Source: Flavobacteriales bacterium (lineage in GTDB: Bacteria > Bacteroidota > Bacteroidia > CAIKAF01). From it: a DNA stretch of 38,921 nucleotides. Location: assembly GCA_026418175.1 (NCBI GenBank), contig JAOABX010000024.1, positions 1 to 38,921 on the forward strand, given 5' to 3'. Positions 16,322 to 26,641 of the stretch are shown here, in pieces. Positions within the stretch are counted from its first letter, which is position 1. Every line of letters begins with the position of its first letter. A program made the position numbers and the translations under genes. The notes beneath the pieces were generated by a model. It saw only the letters and a list, made by a program, of their open reading frames with translations, was not told the DNA's origin and did no database searches.

Positions 16322-16729
16322 ATGAGTGTAAATAATACACTAAAGAAAGAAAAAGCAGAAGAATCAGAATCTGTAAAATCATCCACAAATAAACGTTTTC
16401 GTTTTTCGGTGATGCAGATTTTAAACGGAGAAATTCTTCAGAAAGAATATTTTTTAAAAAATCTGCCATTCTTATTTTACGTGGCTATGCTTTTAGCCAT
16501 ATACATTGCCAATGTTTTTTATGCAGAAAATAAAATACGGGAAATTGCTTTGGTGGAAGAACAAATAAAAGAACTACATACAGAATATATTTCTTTAAAA
16601 GCATCGCTCACTGAACTTTCTAAAGAACACCAATTGGATACTACCCTCAGCAAGTATGGAATAACAGTTTCTACTGTACCTCCTAAGGTAGTGCCAATAA
16701 CAAAAGAAGAATCATTAAAAATTTACTAA
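16322..16729 (+). CDS. ftsL: FtsL-like cell division protein
   Basis: I take the ATG at 16322, not the upstream ATG at 16250 that would overlap rsmH. This gives a 135-residue protein with a cytoplasmic N-terminus of about 55 residues. A single membrane helix follows (about 50-70: FLFYVAMLLAIYIANVFY), then a periplasmic coiled coil (about 75-105: KIREIALVEEQIKELHTEYISLKASL). Sequence identity to E. coli FtsL is not expected; the topology and the place between rsmH and ftsI decide the call. FtsL bridges FtsQ and the FtsW-FtsI synthase in the divisome. Confidence 0.85.
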   Translation: MSVNNTLKKEKAEESESVKSSTNKRFRFSVMQILNGEILQKEYFLKNLPFLFYVAMLLAIYIANVFYAENKIREIALVEEQIKELHTEYISLKASLTELSKEHQLDTTLSKYGITVSTVPPKVVPITKEESLKIY

Positions 16730-16732
16730 GAA

Positions 16733-18850
16733 TTGGATAAACGGAAAGACATATTGTGGAGAATATACCTGGTATATGTGGTCATGGGCATATTTAGCGT
16801 GCTCATAGTTTACCGCATATTTCATATCCAAATAGCAGAAGGCGAGATGTGGAGAGCACGTGCTGAAGAAATTTCTACTCAGCAAATAAAAGTACAAGCA
16901 AATCGCGGAAATATTTTGGCCAGCGACGAAAGTTTTTTGGCAGTATCCGTACCAGTATATGACTTACGTATGGATACAAGAGCCGAAGGTATTACCCAAG
17001 AATTATTTAATAAAGAAATTGACTCACTAGCCATTGCATTATCTGAATTATTCAAAGATAAGCCTGCATCAGAATATAAAGAGATAATACGAAAAGGGAG
17101 AAAAGAAAAAAATCGGTATCTATTGCTTCAACGGAATGTTACTGCCATGCAATTAGATAAAGTAAAAAAATTTCCGCTTTTCCGCATGGGTAAAAACAAA
17201 GGTGGAATGATTGCAGAACAAAAATCAAAACGGGTAAAACCTTATGGAAACTTAGCAGCACGAACCATTGGCAAAGAAGATGGTGAAAGCAAAGGTACAG
17301 GCCTAGAAAAAGCATACGATGAATATTTACGTGGCGAAGAAGGATTGCGTTTGATGGAAAAACTAAGTGGAAATGTATGGCGTCCTTTAGATACTGAAAA
17401 CACAGTAGATCCAGTGGATGGATACGATGTATATACCACCATTGATCCCCGTATTCAAGATGTAGCTGAATCTGAACTCGAACGACAATTAAGCATGCAC
17501 AATGCAGGATACGGATGTGTAGCACTGATGGAAGTGAGTACCGGAGATATTAAAGCCATTGCGAATTTAAAACGGGCAGAAAATGGAAGATACTATGAAA
17601 GTTATAATTATATGATTGGAGAAGCCTCTGATCCAGGCTCCACATTTAAACTTGCCACGATGATTGCTTTATTGGAAGATGGACTAGTAAAGCTGGAAGA
17701 CAAAGTAGAAACAGGGAATGGAGAAATGCGATTCTTTAATCATACACTTACCGATTCAAAAAAAGGAGGACACGGAACAATCACTGTTCAGCATGCCTTT
17801 GAAGTCTCGTCTAACATAGCCATGGCTAAATTGGTATTTAATAATTACAAAAACGATCCACAAAAATTTGTAGAACATTTGAAAAAATTACATCTGGATC
17901 GCCCATTGGGTTTAGAAATTCCTGGTGAAGCCACGCCACGTATTAAAAATAAAAACGATAAAGATTGGTCAGGATTAACCTTACCCATGATGTCAATTGG
18001 TTATGAAAGTTTAGTAACCCCAATACAAATATTAACACTGTATAATGCAATTGCAAATAATGGGCGAATGATGAAGCCGCGTTTTGTAAAAGAAATCAGA
18101 AACCGGGGAACCATAATAAAAACATTTTCCCCCATCGTGCTGGAAGAAAAAATATGTTCAGAAAAAACGCTTCGCGATTGCAGAACCATATTGGAAGGAG
18201 TGGTAGAAAACGGTACAGCCACCAACCTTAAAAACTCAGTGTATAAGATTGCCGGAAAAACAGGAACTGCAGTAATAGCAAACAATAACAAAGGGTACCG
18301 ATCTCCTTCAGGTAAAATTTACCGAGCCTCATTCTGTGGTTATTTTCCGGCAGATAATCCTAAATATACCTGTATTGTTGTAGTTAATGCTCCATCTAAC
18401 AACGTATATTACGGGAACGTAGTAGCAGGTCCAATCTTTAGGGCAGTAGCAGACAAGGTTTATGCTTCAGCATTTGATATTAATCAAAACTACTATGTGG
18501 AGCGTAAAGATCAATTCACGAATCGTATTCCGCAATGCAAAGCCGGATATATTACAGACTTGAAAACAGTGCTTAATAAGTTAAATATTTCGAGCGAAAC
18601 AAAAAATACAAGCACAGAAGGCATTGTGTATGCGGTATCTACCCAAAGCTATGTTGAACTACATGGCAAAGAAATTCGTAATAAAATCATGCCGGATGTA
18701 AAAGGGATGGGAGCGCGTGATGCCATATACTTACTGGAGAAAATTGGTTTACAAGTTCGTATGAAGGGCAAAGGAGTTGTTCGTTATCAATCCATAGAAC
18801 CGGGAACACCCATTTCACAAATTGCTGAAGTAGTAATAGAACTGAGTTAA
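16733..18850 (+). CDS. ftsI: Class B penicillin-binding protein (FtsI/PBP3, septal transpeptidase) with PASTA domain
   Basis: A 705-residue bitopic transpeptidase, started by a TTG three bases after ftsL; no in-frame ATG fits the membrane anchor. The N-terminal anchor is at about 9-28. The pedestal (dimerisation) domain contains ANRGNILASD. The transpeptidase domain has the serine motif STFK (303-306), SSN (359-361) and KTG (509-511), so the enzyme is complete. A PASTA domain closes the protein (about 653-705, MPDVKGMGARDAIYLLEKIG), as in SpoVD-type proteins and many Bacteroidota FtsI. It cross-links septal peptidoglycan with FtsW. The stop overlaps the murE start by one base. Confidence 0.95.
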   Translation: MDKRKDILWRIYLVYVVMGIFSVLIVYRIFHIQIAEGEMWRARAEEISTQQIKVQANRGNILASDESFLAVSVPVYDLRMDTRAEGITQELFNKEIDSLAIALSELFKDKPASEYKEIIRKGRKEKNRYLLLQRNVTAMQLDKVKKFPLFRMGKNKGGMIAEQKSKRVKPYGNLAARTIGKEDGESKGTGLEKAYDEYLRGEEGLRLMEKLSGNVWRPLDTENTVDPVDGYDVYTTIDPRIQDVAESELERQLSMHNAGYGCVALMEVSTGDIKAIANLKRAENGRYYESYNYMIGEASDPGSTFKLATMIALLEDGLVKLEDKVETGNGEMRFFNHTLTDSKKGGHGTITVQHAFEVSSNIAMAKLVFNNYKNDPQKFVEHLKKLHLDRPLGLEIPGEATPRIKNKNDKDWSGLTLPMMSIGYESLVTPIQILTLYNAIANNGRMMKPRFVKEIRNRGTIIKTFSPIVLEEKICSEKTLRDCRTILEGVVENGTATNLKNSVYKIAGKTGTAVIANNNKGYRSPSGKIYRASFCGYFPADNPKYTCIVVVNAPSNNVYYGNVVAGPIFRAVADKVYASAFDINQNYYVERKDQFTNRIPQCKAGYITDLKTVLNKLNISSETKNTSTEGIVYAVSTQSYVELHGKEIRNKIMPDVKGMGARDAIYLLEKIGLQVRMKGKGVVRYQSIEPGTPISQIAEVVIELS

Positions 18851-20319
18851 TGAAACTGTTAAAAGACATATTATACCGTGCAGGCATCGAAGAAGTAATG
18901 GGGTCAACCAACATTGCTATAGAAAATTTATGCATTGACTCACGGGAGGTTACTAAATTCTCCCTTTACATTGCGATGCGTGGCACTGTTAACGACGGCC
19001 ATCAGTATATTGAACAGGCAGTAGAAAATGGAGCAGCAGCTGTAGTATGTGAAGAATATCCGTTAAGCCTGGTTAGTGGAATTACATATGTAAAAGTAAA
19101 AAGCACCAAAATAGCATTAGGTAATATTGCTTCAAATTTTTACGACCATCCATCTTCAAAATTAAAACTCATCGGTGTTACTGGTACCAACGGAAAGACA
19201 ACCGTAGCAACCGTATTGTATGACCTTTTTACAAAACTTGGATATAGCTGCGGATTAATTTCAACGGTTAGAAATAAAATTAATCAACAAGAAATACCCG
19301 CTACCCATACAACACCCGATGCCATTACACTCAACCGATTATTATATCAAATGGTTGAAAAAAAATGCACTTACTGTTTTATGGAAGTAAGCTCTCATGC
19401 CTTAGATCAAGGAAGAGTAGAAGCCATTGAATTTAAAGGGGGTATATTCACTAATATAACTCATGATCATTTAGACTATCATAAAACATTCGAAAATTAT
19501 ATACGAGCAAAAAAGAAGTTGTTTGACATGCTGAAGGAAAACTCATTTGCATTGGTAAATGCAGATGATAAAAATGCACGAATCATGGTTCAAAATTGCC
19601 GTGCACAAATAAAGACGTTTGCATTAAAATCAACTGCAGATTTTAAAGCCAGAATTATAGAAAACCAAATTAACGGATTACACTTAATGATTGATAATAC
19701 AGAGTTATATGCAAGATTTATAGGTGATTTTAATGCATATAATTTATTGGCAGTATATGCATGCGCACTGTTATTAGGACAGGATAAAATGAATGTATTA
19801 ACTACACTAAGCACATTAACACCTCCTGATGGCAGATTTCAAATTATTAGAGGGCCAAAAGGTATTACAGCAATTGTTGATTATGCACATACCCCTGATG
19901 CGTTGGAAAATGTATTACAAACCATTCGAAACATCGTGCAAAAAGAACAAAAAATTATTACAGTGGTAGGATGCGGAGGGAATAGGGATAAAGCAAAACG
20001 TCCTGTAATGGCACGTGTATCTGCACGTCTATCTGACAAATCAATTTTTACTTCTGATAATCCAAGAAATGAAAAACCTGAGGATATCATTGCTGACATG
20101 AAAGCTGGATTGGATACATCAGAATTGGTTAAAGTAATAAGTATCACAGACCGAAAAGAGGCTATTCAACAAGCATGTCTTTTAGCAGAAACAAACGATG
20201 TGATATTAATAGCCGGTAAAGGACATGAAAAATATCAGGAAGTGAACGGAATAAAAACACATTTTGATGATGTAGAAGAAGTTATAAATGCTTTTAAACT
20301 CATTGAACAAAAATCATAA
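18850..20319 (+). CDS. murE: UDP-MurNAc-tripeptide synthetase, meso-diaminopimelate-adding
   Basis: A 489-residue Mur ligase. The ATP-binding motif is [10 protein letters not shown] (109-118); [18 protein letters not shown] and ITHDHLDYH follow. The DNPRNE motif at about 403 selects meso-diaminopimelate (lysine-adding enzymes differ here), so this organism should make DAP-type peptidoglycan. The GKGHEKYQ motif near the C-terminus binds the amino acid carboxylate. It adds the third residue to UDP-MurNAc-L-Ala-D-Glu in the cytoplasm. The murF gene that would act next is not in this cluster. Confidence 0.96.
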   Translation: MKLLKDILYRAGIEEVMGSTNIAIENLCIDSREVTKFSLYIAMRGTVNDGHQYIEQAVENGAAAVVCEEYPLSLVSGITYVKVKSTKIALGNIASNFYDHPSSKLKLIGVTGTNGKTTVATVLYDLFTKLGYSCGLISTVRNKINQQEIPATHTTPDAITLNRLLYQMVEKKCTYCFMEVSSHALDQGRVEAIEFKGGIFTNITHDHLDYHKTFENYIRAKKKLFDMLKENSFALVNADDKNARIMVQNCRAQIKTFALKSTADFKARIIENQINGLHLMIDNTELYARFIGDFNAYNLLAVYACALLLGQDKMNVLTTLSTLTPPDGRFQIIRGPKGITAIVDYAHTPDALENVLQTIRNIVQKEQKIITVVGCGGNRDKAKRPVMARVSARLSDKSIFTSDNPRNEKPEDIIADMKAGLDTSELVKVISITDRKEAIQQACLLAETNDVILIAGKGHEKYQEVNGIKTHFDDVEEVINAFKLIEQKS

Positions 20320-20324
20320 AAGCC

Positions 20325-21608
20325 ATGCTATATTATCTATTTCAATACCTTCATTCGCTAAAAATACCCGGAACAGGTGTATTTCAATACATTTCATTCC
20401 GCACAGGCATGGCAGTGATACTATCACTAATTATCTCTGCAATAATTGGTAAAAAAATTATTGAAATATTACGAAAAAAACAAGTAGGTGAAACCATCCG
20501 TGACTTGGGATTAGAAGGACAAATGTCAAAACAAGGAACTCCCACCATGGGTGGATTGATTATTCTGGCAGCAATTTTAATACCTACCCTATTATTTGCC
20601 CGATTAGATAACATTTATATAATCCTGATGATAATATCAACTATATGGCTTGGAGTTATTGGATTTTTGGATGATTATATCAAAGTATTTAAAAAGAATA
20701 AAAAGGGATTAGCCGGAAAATTTAAAGTGATTGGTCAAATAGGTATCGGACTTATTGTAGGAATTACACTTTATTTTCATGATGATGTAAGGGTTCGAGT
20801 TTATGAATCATCAGCCATACCAATACATAAAGCACAAACAGCACAATTAGAAGATAATACTACAGAACGGCTAAGCGTAAATGAAGATGGCATTATTGAG
20901 CGACATGTTGTTTCGCATCATGATGAAAAATCAACACAAACTACTCTCCCATTTATTAAAAATCATGAATTAGATTATAGTAGTCTGCTTTGGTTTATGG
21001 GAGAAGATGCAAAGAAATATGCCTGGATAATTTTTATACCTATTGTAATATTAGTTATTACAGCAGTTTCAAACGGAGCAAACATGACAGATGGGTTGGA
21101 TGGATTAGCAACTGGAACATCTGCTATTATAGGTGCTACATTAGCTGTTTTTGCTTATGTAAGTGGAAATACAATTTTCGCTGATTATTTGAATATCATG
21201 TATATTCCTGATTCAGGAGAATTAGTGATATACAGTGGAGCATTTGTGGGGGCATGTATTGGATTTTTGTGGTACAATGCCTATCCTGCACAGGTATTTA
21301 TGGGAGATACTGGATCGCTATCGCTGGGGGGAATCATTGCCGTATTAGCCATTGCTGTTCGAAAAGAGTTATTGCTACCAATTCTTTGTGGAATCTTTTT
21401 GATTGAAAACCTATCTGTAATGATACAGGTTGGATATTTCAAATATACCAAGAAAAAATACGGCGAAGGAAGAAGAATATTCAGAATGGCACCACTTCAT
21501 CATCATTACCAAAAAGGCAATATGCATGAAGCAAAGATTGTTGCAAGATTCTGGATAGTAGGATTAATGTTGGCAGTATTAACCATAATCACCCTGAAGT
21601 TGAGATAA
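20325..21608 (+). CDS. mraY: Phospho-MurNAc-pentapeptide transferase
   Basis: A multispanning membrane enzyme that attaches phospho-MurNAc-pentapeptide to undecaprenyl phosphate, giving lipid I. Motifs: [34 protein letters not shown], the [12 protein letters not shown] segment and the [10 protein letters not shown] loop, all standard MraY. At 427 residues it is longer than the E. coli protein (360). The extra part is a hydrophilic segment at about 153-221, with many Glu, His and Thr, between two membrane helices. Its stop overlaps the murD start by one base. Confidence 0.96.
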   Translation: MLYYLFQYLHSLKIPGTGVFQYISFRTGMAVILSLIISAIIGKKIIEILRKKQVGETIRDLGLEGQMSKQGTPTMGGLIILAAILIPTLLFARLDNIYIILMIISTIWLGVIGFLDDYIKVFKKNKKGLAGKFKVIGQIGIGLIVGITLYFHDDVRVRVYESSAIPIHKAQTAQLEDNTTERLSVNEDGIIERHVVSHHDEKSTQTTLPFIKNHELDYSSLLWFMGEDAKKYAWIIFIPIVILVITAVSNGANMTDGLDGLATGTSAIIGATLAVFAYVSGNTIFADYLNIMYIPDSGELVIYSGAFVGACIGFLWYNAYPAQVFMGDTGSLSLGGIIAVLAIAVRKELLLPILCGIFLIENLSVMIQVGYFKYTKKKYGEGRRIFRMAPLHHHYQKGNMHEAKIVARFWIVGLMLAVLTIITLKLR

Positions 21609-22948
21609 TGAAGCGTATAGTTGTCATAGGAGGAGGAGAAAGCGGAGCTGGTGCAGCCATATTGGCTCGTCGAAAAGGTTTTGATGTATTTCTAAGTGAC
21701 GGCAGCAAACTAAAAGATCGCTACCGCAAAATGTTACAGGACGAATCAATTGCTTTTGAAGAAGAGGGGCATAGTGCTGAGTTAATTCTGAATGCAGATG
21801 AAATTATAAAAAGCCCTGGTGTACCCTATGAAAACAAAATGATACAGCAAGCAATCAACAAAAAAATTCCGGTAATTTCAGAAATTGAATTTGCCGGTAG
21901 GTACACAAATGCAACAATAATTGGAATAACAGGAACCAACGGAAAAACAACAACTACACATTTAACCTATCATATACTTAAAAAAGGCGGACTGGATGTT
22001 AGAATGGCTGGAAATGTAGGAAATAGTTTTGCCTTAGAAGTAGCAACCAATGAAAGAGACTGTGCATATTATGTGCTTGAATTAAGTAGTTTTCAACTAG
22101 ATGGAGTATATGATTTCAGACCACACATTGCCATCCTAACGAATATCACACCCGACCATTTAGACAGATATCAATATAAACTTCAAAATTATATTGATGC
22201 AAAATTCCGAATTACACGAGCACAAACAAGCAACGATTATTTCATATACTGTGCTGACGACCCTATCACTATGCAGGAAATTGAAAAGAGAGAATTCAAA
22301 TCTAAACTTCTTTCTTTCACACTAAAGGATGATAATACAAAAGCTGCTTACATACATAACGATAAAATCATTATTAACCTTAAAAACAACGTAACAGACA
22401 TGTTTATCAATGAACTGGCACTACAAGGAAAACACAATCTCTACAACTCAATGGCAGCTGCAGTTGCAGCACGCTTGGTAGAGGTAAGAAAAGAAAGCAT
22501 CCGTGAATCACTGGCTGATTTTGAGAATATTGAACATCGGCTGGAATTTGTAGCACGGATTAAAGGCGTTGATTTTATCAACGACTCCAAGGCAACCAAT
22601 GTTAATTCTGCCTGGTATGCATTAGAGTGTATGCATAATCCGGTAATCTGGATTGCAGGTGGAGTAGATAAAGGGAATGATTACAGCATACTGGTGCCTT
22701 TGGTAAAAGAGAAAGTAAAAGCTATTATTTGTCTGGGAAAAGACAATGAAAAACTTAAGGCAGCTTTTGGAGACATGGTTGAAACTTTGGTTGAAACCCA
22801 ATCCATGCAAGAAGCTGTAAAAGCAGGCTATTATCTCGGGAAAAAAGGGGATGTAGTACTATTATCACCAGCTTGCGCCAGCTTTGATCTATTTGAAAAC
22901 TATGAAGACCGCGGACATCAATTCAAAAAGTTTGTAAGAGAACTTTAA
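21608..22948 (+). CDS. murD: UDP-MurNAc-L-alanine:D-glutamate ligase
   Basis: A 446-residue Mur ligase. The N-terminal nucleotide-binding fold has VVIGGGESGAGAA (4-16). The central ATP motif is [14 protein letters not shown] (about 105-118). Further on come ELSSFQLDG, NITPDHLDRY, the INDSKATN motif (about 325) that marks MurD, and VLLSPACASFDLFENYEDRG at the end. It adds D-glutamate to UDP-MurNAc-L-alanine in the cytoplasm. Confidence 0.96.
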   Translation: MKRIVVIGGGESGAGAAILARRKGFDVFLSDGSKLKDRYRKMLQDESIAFEEEGHSAELILNADEIIKSPGVPYENKMIQQAINKKIPVISEIEFAGRYTNATIIGITGTNGKTTTTHLTYHILKKGGLDVRMAGNVGNSFALEVATNERDCAYYVLELSSFQLDGVYDFRPHIAILTNITPDHLDRYQYKLQNYIDAKFRITRAQTSNDYFIYCADDPITMQEIEKREFKSKLLSFTLKDDNTKAAYIHNDKIIINLKNNVTDMFINELALQGKHNLYNSMAAAVAARLVEVRKESIRESLADFENIEHRLEFVARIKGVDFINDSKATNVNSAWYALECMHNPVIWIAGGVDKGNDYSILVPLVKEKVKAIICLGKDNEKLKAAFGDMVETLVETQSMQEAVKAGYYLGKKGDVVLLSPACASFDLFENYEDRGHQFKKFVREL

Positions 22949-22966
22949 TTACACTAATAATAATTC

Positions 22967-24172
22967 GTGAAGCTGATCAATACATATCTTAAGGGTGACC
23001 GGGTAATTTGGGTACTAGTACTCATCATCTCGGTATATTCTCTGCTATCAGTGTATAGCACAGCAGGTCAACTTGCCTTTAAATATAAAGGAGGCAACAC
23101 GGAATATTATTTAGTGCAACGCTTTATCATGCTGTCACTTGGATTTGGAATTATGTATTTGGCACACAAAGTTAAATACACCCTATTTTCCAAGTTATCT
23201 GTAATAGGCATGATAGTTACCGTTCCATTATTGCTTATTACGTTAATCATGGGGGCAAATCTTAACTCAGCTACGCGATGGCTTTTGATACCCGGGCTTG
23301 GTATCAGTTTTCAAACTAGTGATCTTGCAAAGCTTATCCTGGTAACGTATGTAGCAAGAATGTTGGCAAAAAATCAGGAGAATATCAAAGATTTCAAAAC
23401 CGGATTTTTGCCTATTGCTATTCCAGTGGTCATTGTTTGTGCATTAATTCTCCCTGCAAACTTTTCTACAGCTGCCATGCTGTTTCTTATTTGTATTATT
23501 CTGATGTTTATTGGAAGAGTGTCAATTAAACACATTGGTATCTTAACAGGGAGTGCTGTTGCCGGATTTGGATTACTGATATTGTTGGCTATGGCAGCAC
23601 CAAAACTTCTTCCTCGTTTAGATACCTGGAAGAGCAGAGTAATGACATTTATTGGTACAAATCAAGAAGACGAAACAACTACTTCCGGACAAGTTTCACT
23701 CAGCAAAGAAAAATATCAATCAGATTTAGCAAAAATGGCAATAGCTGAAGGTGGTTTGTTGGGCACTGGGCCAGGAAATAACATTAATAAATACAGGTTA
23801 CCACAAGGATATTCAGATTTTATCTATGCAATGATTATTGGTGAATATGGATCAATATTCGGTGGAATGATTGTCTTATTAGCTTACCTGATATTACTTT
23901 ATCGGGCAGTGCGAATAGCAACCCGAAGCGAATATGCATTTGCCACATTCCTTGTCATAGGATTAAGCCTAAGCATGGTGATACAGGCATTTATTAATAT
24001 GAGTGTGGCTGTAGGTATCTTTCCCGTAACAGGACAACCACTTCCCATGATAAGCATGGGAGGCACCTCAACCTTATTTACAGGTCTTACATTAGGTATG
24101 ATCTTAAGTGTAAGCAGAACATTGGATAAAAAAGAAAAAGAAAATCATGCAGCTGAAACGGGTAATAATTAG
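22967..24172 (+). CDS. ftsW: Peptidoglycan glycosyltransferase FtsW
   Basis: A 401-residue SEDS-family membrane protein with about ten hydrophobic segments, started by a GTG 18 bases after murD. Conserved SEDS features: the early loop LLSVYSTAG, TRWLLIPGLGISFQTSDLAKL (residues near 105-125, containing the pore motif with the essential Asp), a large periplasmic loop with YQSDLAKMAIAEGGLLGTGPG and YSDFIYAMIIGEYG, and the end PVTGQPLPMISMGGTS. It polymerises lipid II at the septum with FtsI. The last 26 bases overlap murG. Confidence 0.95.
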   Translation: MKLINTYLKGDRVIWVLVLIISVYSLLSVYSTAGQLAFKYKGGNTEYYLVQRFIMLSLGFGIMYLAHKVKYTLFSKLSVIGMIVTVPLLLITLIMGANLNSATRWLLIPGLGISFQTSDLAKLILVTYVARMLAKNQENIKDFKTGFLPIAIPVVIVCALILPANFSTAAMLFLICIILMFIGRVSIKHIGILTGSAVAGFGLLILLAMAAPKLLPRLDTWKSRVMTFIGTNQEDETTTSGQVSLSKEKYQSDLAKMAIAEGGLLGTGPGNNINKYRLPQGYSDFIYAMIIGEYGSIFGGMIVLLAYLILLYRAVRIATRSEYAFATFLVIGLSLSMVIQAFINMSVAVGIFPVTGQPLPMISMGGTSTLFTGLTLGMILSVSRTLDKKEKENHAAETGNN

Positions 24173-25247
24173 CGGCGGGGGAACCGGCGGTCATATATTT
24201 CCAGCCATCGCAATAGCGAATGCGCTGAAAGAAATGTCGCCAGGAATAGAAATATTATTTGTTGGTGCCAAAGGAAAAATGGAGATGGAGAAGGTTCCAG
24301 CTGCAGGATATCAAATCATTGGATTAAACATCACTGGATTACAAAGAAAATTCTCGGTATCAAATCTATGGTTACCTATCAAACTTTTACGAGCTTTGAT
24401 CAAAGCTGGAAAAATTATCAATCAATTTAAACCACAAGTCGCTGTAGGAGTTGGAGGTTATGCAAGTGCTGCCTTGGTATATATGGCTGCTAAAAAAGGA
24501 ATTCCTATACTTATACAAGAACAAAACTCATATCCAGGAAAAACCAACCGATTTTTGGCTAAATACGCTTCAAGAATATGCGTGGCATATCCAGGAATGG
24601 AGCAGTTTTTTGAAAAAAATAAAATTGTATTAACAGGAAATCCGGTGCGGCAGGATATAGAAAAAAGTAATCTAACTAAAGAACAAGGCATACAGTTTTT
24701 TAATCTAGATCCAAAGAAAAAAACAGTATTTGCATTTGGAGGAAGCCAAGGTGCAAAAGCCATAAATGAAGGCATGGAACATGCCTTGGAAATTTTAAAT
24801 AAAAATCAAATACAAGCCATCTGGCAAACTGGTAAGCATTACTATCAACGGGCAAAATCAATTGTTGAAGAAAAAGGATATGAACATATTCGAGTATATG
24901 AATTTATTGAGCGAATGAACTATGCCTATGCAGCAGCAGATCTGGTAATATCTCGTTCAGGGGCTATTGCTGTAGCAGAGTTGAGCATTCTTGGCAAAGC
25001 AAGCATATTGGTTCCATTGCCCACAGCTGCAGAAGATCATCAAACTAAAAACGCGATGGCACTGGTAAATCGAAATGCTGCAGTACTACTTAAAAACGAA
25101 GATTGTCCAAATGAACTTGGAACAATCATTTTAAAATATTTGGAAAATGACCAATTAAGAAATCAATTAGAACAACAAATAAAAAGTATGGCAAATCATG
25201 ATGCAGCAAAAATCATTGCATCAGAAATATTAAATCTTGCAAAATGA
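24147..25247 (+). CDS. murG: UDP-GlcNAc:lipid I N-acetylglucosaminyltransferase
   Basis: A 366-residue membrane-associated GT-B glycosyltransferase that converts lipid I to lipid II. It has the glycine-rich SGGGTGGHIFPAIAIA near the N-terminus (about 9-24), GVGGYASAALVYMAAK, LIQEQNSYPGKTNR, FAFGGSQGAKAINEG and ISRSGAIAVAELSILGKASILVPLPTAAEDHQ, the UDP-GlcNAc site. Length is as expected. It overlaps ftsW by 26 bases, and its TGA stop overlaps the murC ATG by three bases (ATGA), which also shows that TGA is a normal stop here. Confidence 0.96.
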   Translation: MQLKRVIISGGGTGGHIFPAIAIANALKEMSPGIEILFVGAKGKMEMEKVPAAGYQIIGLNITGLQRKFSVSNLWLPIKLLRALIKAGKIINQFKPQVAVGVGGYASAALVYMAAKKGIPILIQEQNSYPGKTNRFLAKYASRICVAYPGMEQFFEKNKIVLTGNPVRQDIEKSNLTKEQGIQFFNLDPKKKTVFAFGGSQGAKAINEGMEHALEILNKNQIQAIWQTGKHYYQRAKSIVEEKGYEHIRVYEFIERMNYAYAAADLVISRSGAIAVAELSILGKASILVPLPTAAEDHQTKNAMALVNRNAAVLLKNEDCPNELGTIILKYLENDQLRNQLEQQIKSMANHDAAKIIASEILNLAK

Positions 25248-26641
25248 ACTTAAAACAGATGCATAACATATACCTGATAGGCGCTGGAGGAATAGGAATG
25301 AGTGCCCTGGCTAGGTATTTTATGCATCAGGGAGCCAATGTATTTGGTTATGACAAAACTCCATCGCCACTTACAGATGAATTGATACGCGAAGGGATGC
25401 ATTTTCATTTTGAAGATGCTATCCATTGTATACCAGAAAAAATTATTCAATCTGCCAAAGAACATTGTTTAATTATTTATACTCCAGCAATTCCAGCTAA
25501 TCACAACGTGCTTAATTACCTAAAGCAGCAAGGATATACGATAATGAAACGGGCAGAAGTACTTGGAAAAATTGCATTACAATATAAAACCTTGGCAATA
25601 GCCGGAACACATGGTAAAACAACTACCACCACTATGATTGCTCATGTATTATTCAGTGCAGGATTTCCTATGGTAGCATTTTTAGGTGGTATATCTGCTA
25701 ACTATCAAACGAATTACTTAATACAAGGCACACCAGAGTTTTGTGTAGTAGAAGCAGATGAATACGATCGTTCGTTTTTACAGCTTAATCCATACATGGC
25801 AGTAATCACATCCACAGATGCAGATCATTTAGATATATATGGAAAACATGAAGATGTAAAAGAAAGCTTTGTACAATTTACACATCGTGTAAAAAAAGAT
25901 GGACTATTGGCAATTAAGAATGGTATTGATATTAATATTCCATCAGGAATTAAAACAGTAACTTATCATGCAAACAATGAAGCTACGTATGTAGCAAAAA
26001 ATCTGGAGGTGGTAAACGGTGGAATGGAATATGATGTATATGAAAATGACAAGAAACTATCCAGGTTCAGACTTGAAATGGGAGGACTTCATAACGTTGA
26101 AAATTCACTTGCTGCAATTGCTATATGTAGAAATATAGGCATTGAAATACAAAATATTAATAATGCATTACAAACCTTTCGTGGAGTAAAAAGAAGGTTT
26201 GAAAAAATTACAGAAAACAGCAAATACATTTATTTTGACGATTATGCACATCATCCGGAAGAGATAAAAGCTACCATTAATGGATTACGAATGATTTATC
26301 CGAATCGTAGAATTTTAGGAATTTTCCAACCACATTTATATTCACGTACAAAAGATTTTTACAAAGAATTCGCAGCCAGCTTAAGCATGCTGGATGAACT
26401 CATCCTGCTGGATATTTATCCTGCCAGAGAGCTTCCTATTCAAGGTATTAGTTCGGAAATAATACTACAACATGTTGGTATTCAAAATAAAACCTTAACA
26501 AATAAAGAAAAACTCATTTCAACGCTCAAAGAAAAACTCAAAGAAAATGATCTGGTAGTTACCATGGGAGCCGGTGATATTGATCGCTTTGTGAATCCTA
26601 TAGCAAAAATGTTAAACCATTCAAACCCAATACAGGCATGA
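25244..26641 (+). CDS. murC: UDP-MurNAc:L-alanine ligase
   Basis: A 465-residue Mur ligase that adds the first amino acid to UDP-MurNAc. It has a Rossmann motif YLIGAGGIGMSALARYF (about 10-26), the ATP motif AIAGTHGKTTTTT (about 120-132; MurC uses THGKT where its relatives use TNGKT), EADEYDRSF, TSTDADHLDIYG, FDDYAHHPEEI and FQPHLYSRT. The length is typical. It is linked to murG and ftsQ by overlapping stop and start codons (ATGA type at both ends). Confidence 0.96.
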   Translation: MNLKQMHNIYLIGAGGIGMSALARYFMHQGANVFGYDKTPSPLTDELIREGMHFHFEDAIHCIPEKIIQSAKEHCLIIYTPAIPANHNVLNYLKQQGYTIMKRAEVLGKIALQYKTLAIAGTHGKTTTTTMIAHVLFSAGFPMVAFLGGISANYQTNYLIQGTPEFCVVEADEYDRSFLQLNPYMAVITSTDADHLDIYGKHEDVKESFVQFTHRVKKDGLLAIKNGIDINIPSGIKTVTYHANNEATYVAKNLEVVNGGMEYDVYENDKKLSRFRLEMGGLHNVENSLAAIAICRNIGIEIQNINNALQTFRGVKRRFEKITENSKYIYFDDYAHHPEEIKATINGLRMIYPNRRILGIFQPHLYSRTKDFYKEFAASLSMLDELILLDIYPARELPIQGISSEIILQHVGIQNKTLTNKEKLISTLKEKLKENDLVVTMGAGDIDRFVNPIAKMLNHSNPIQA

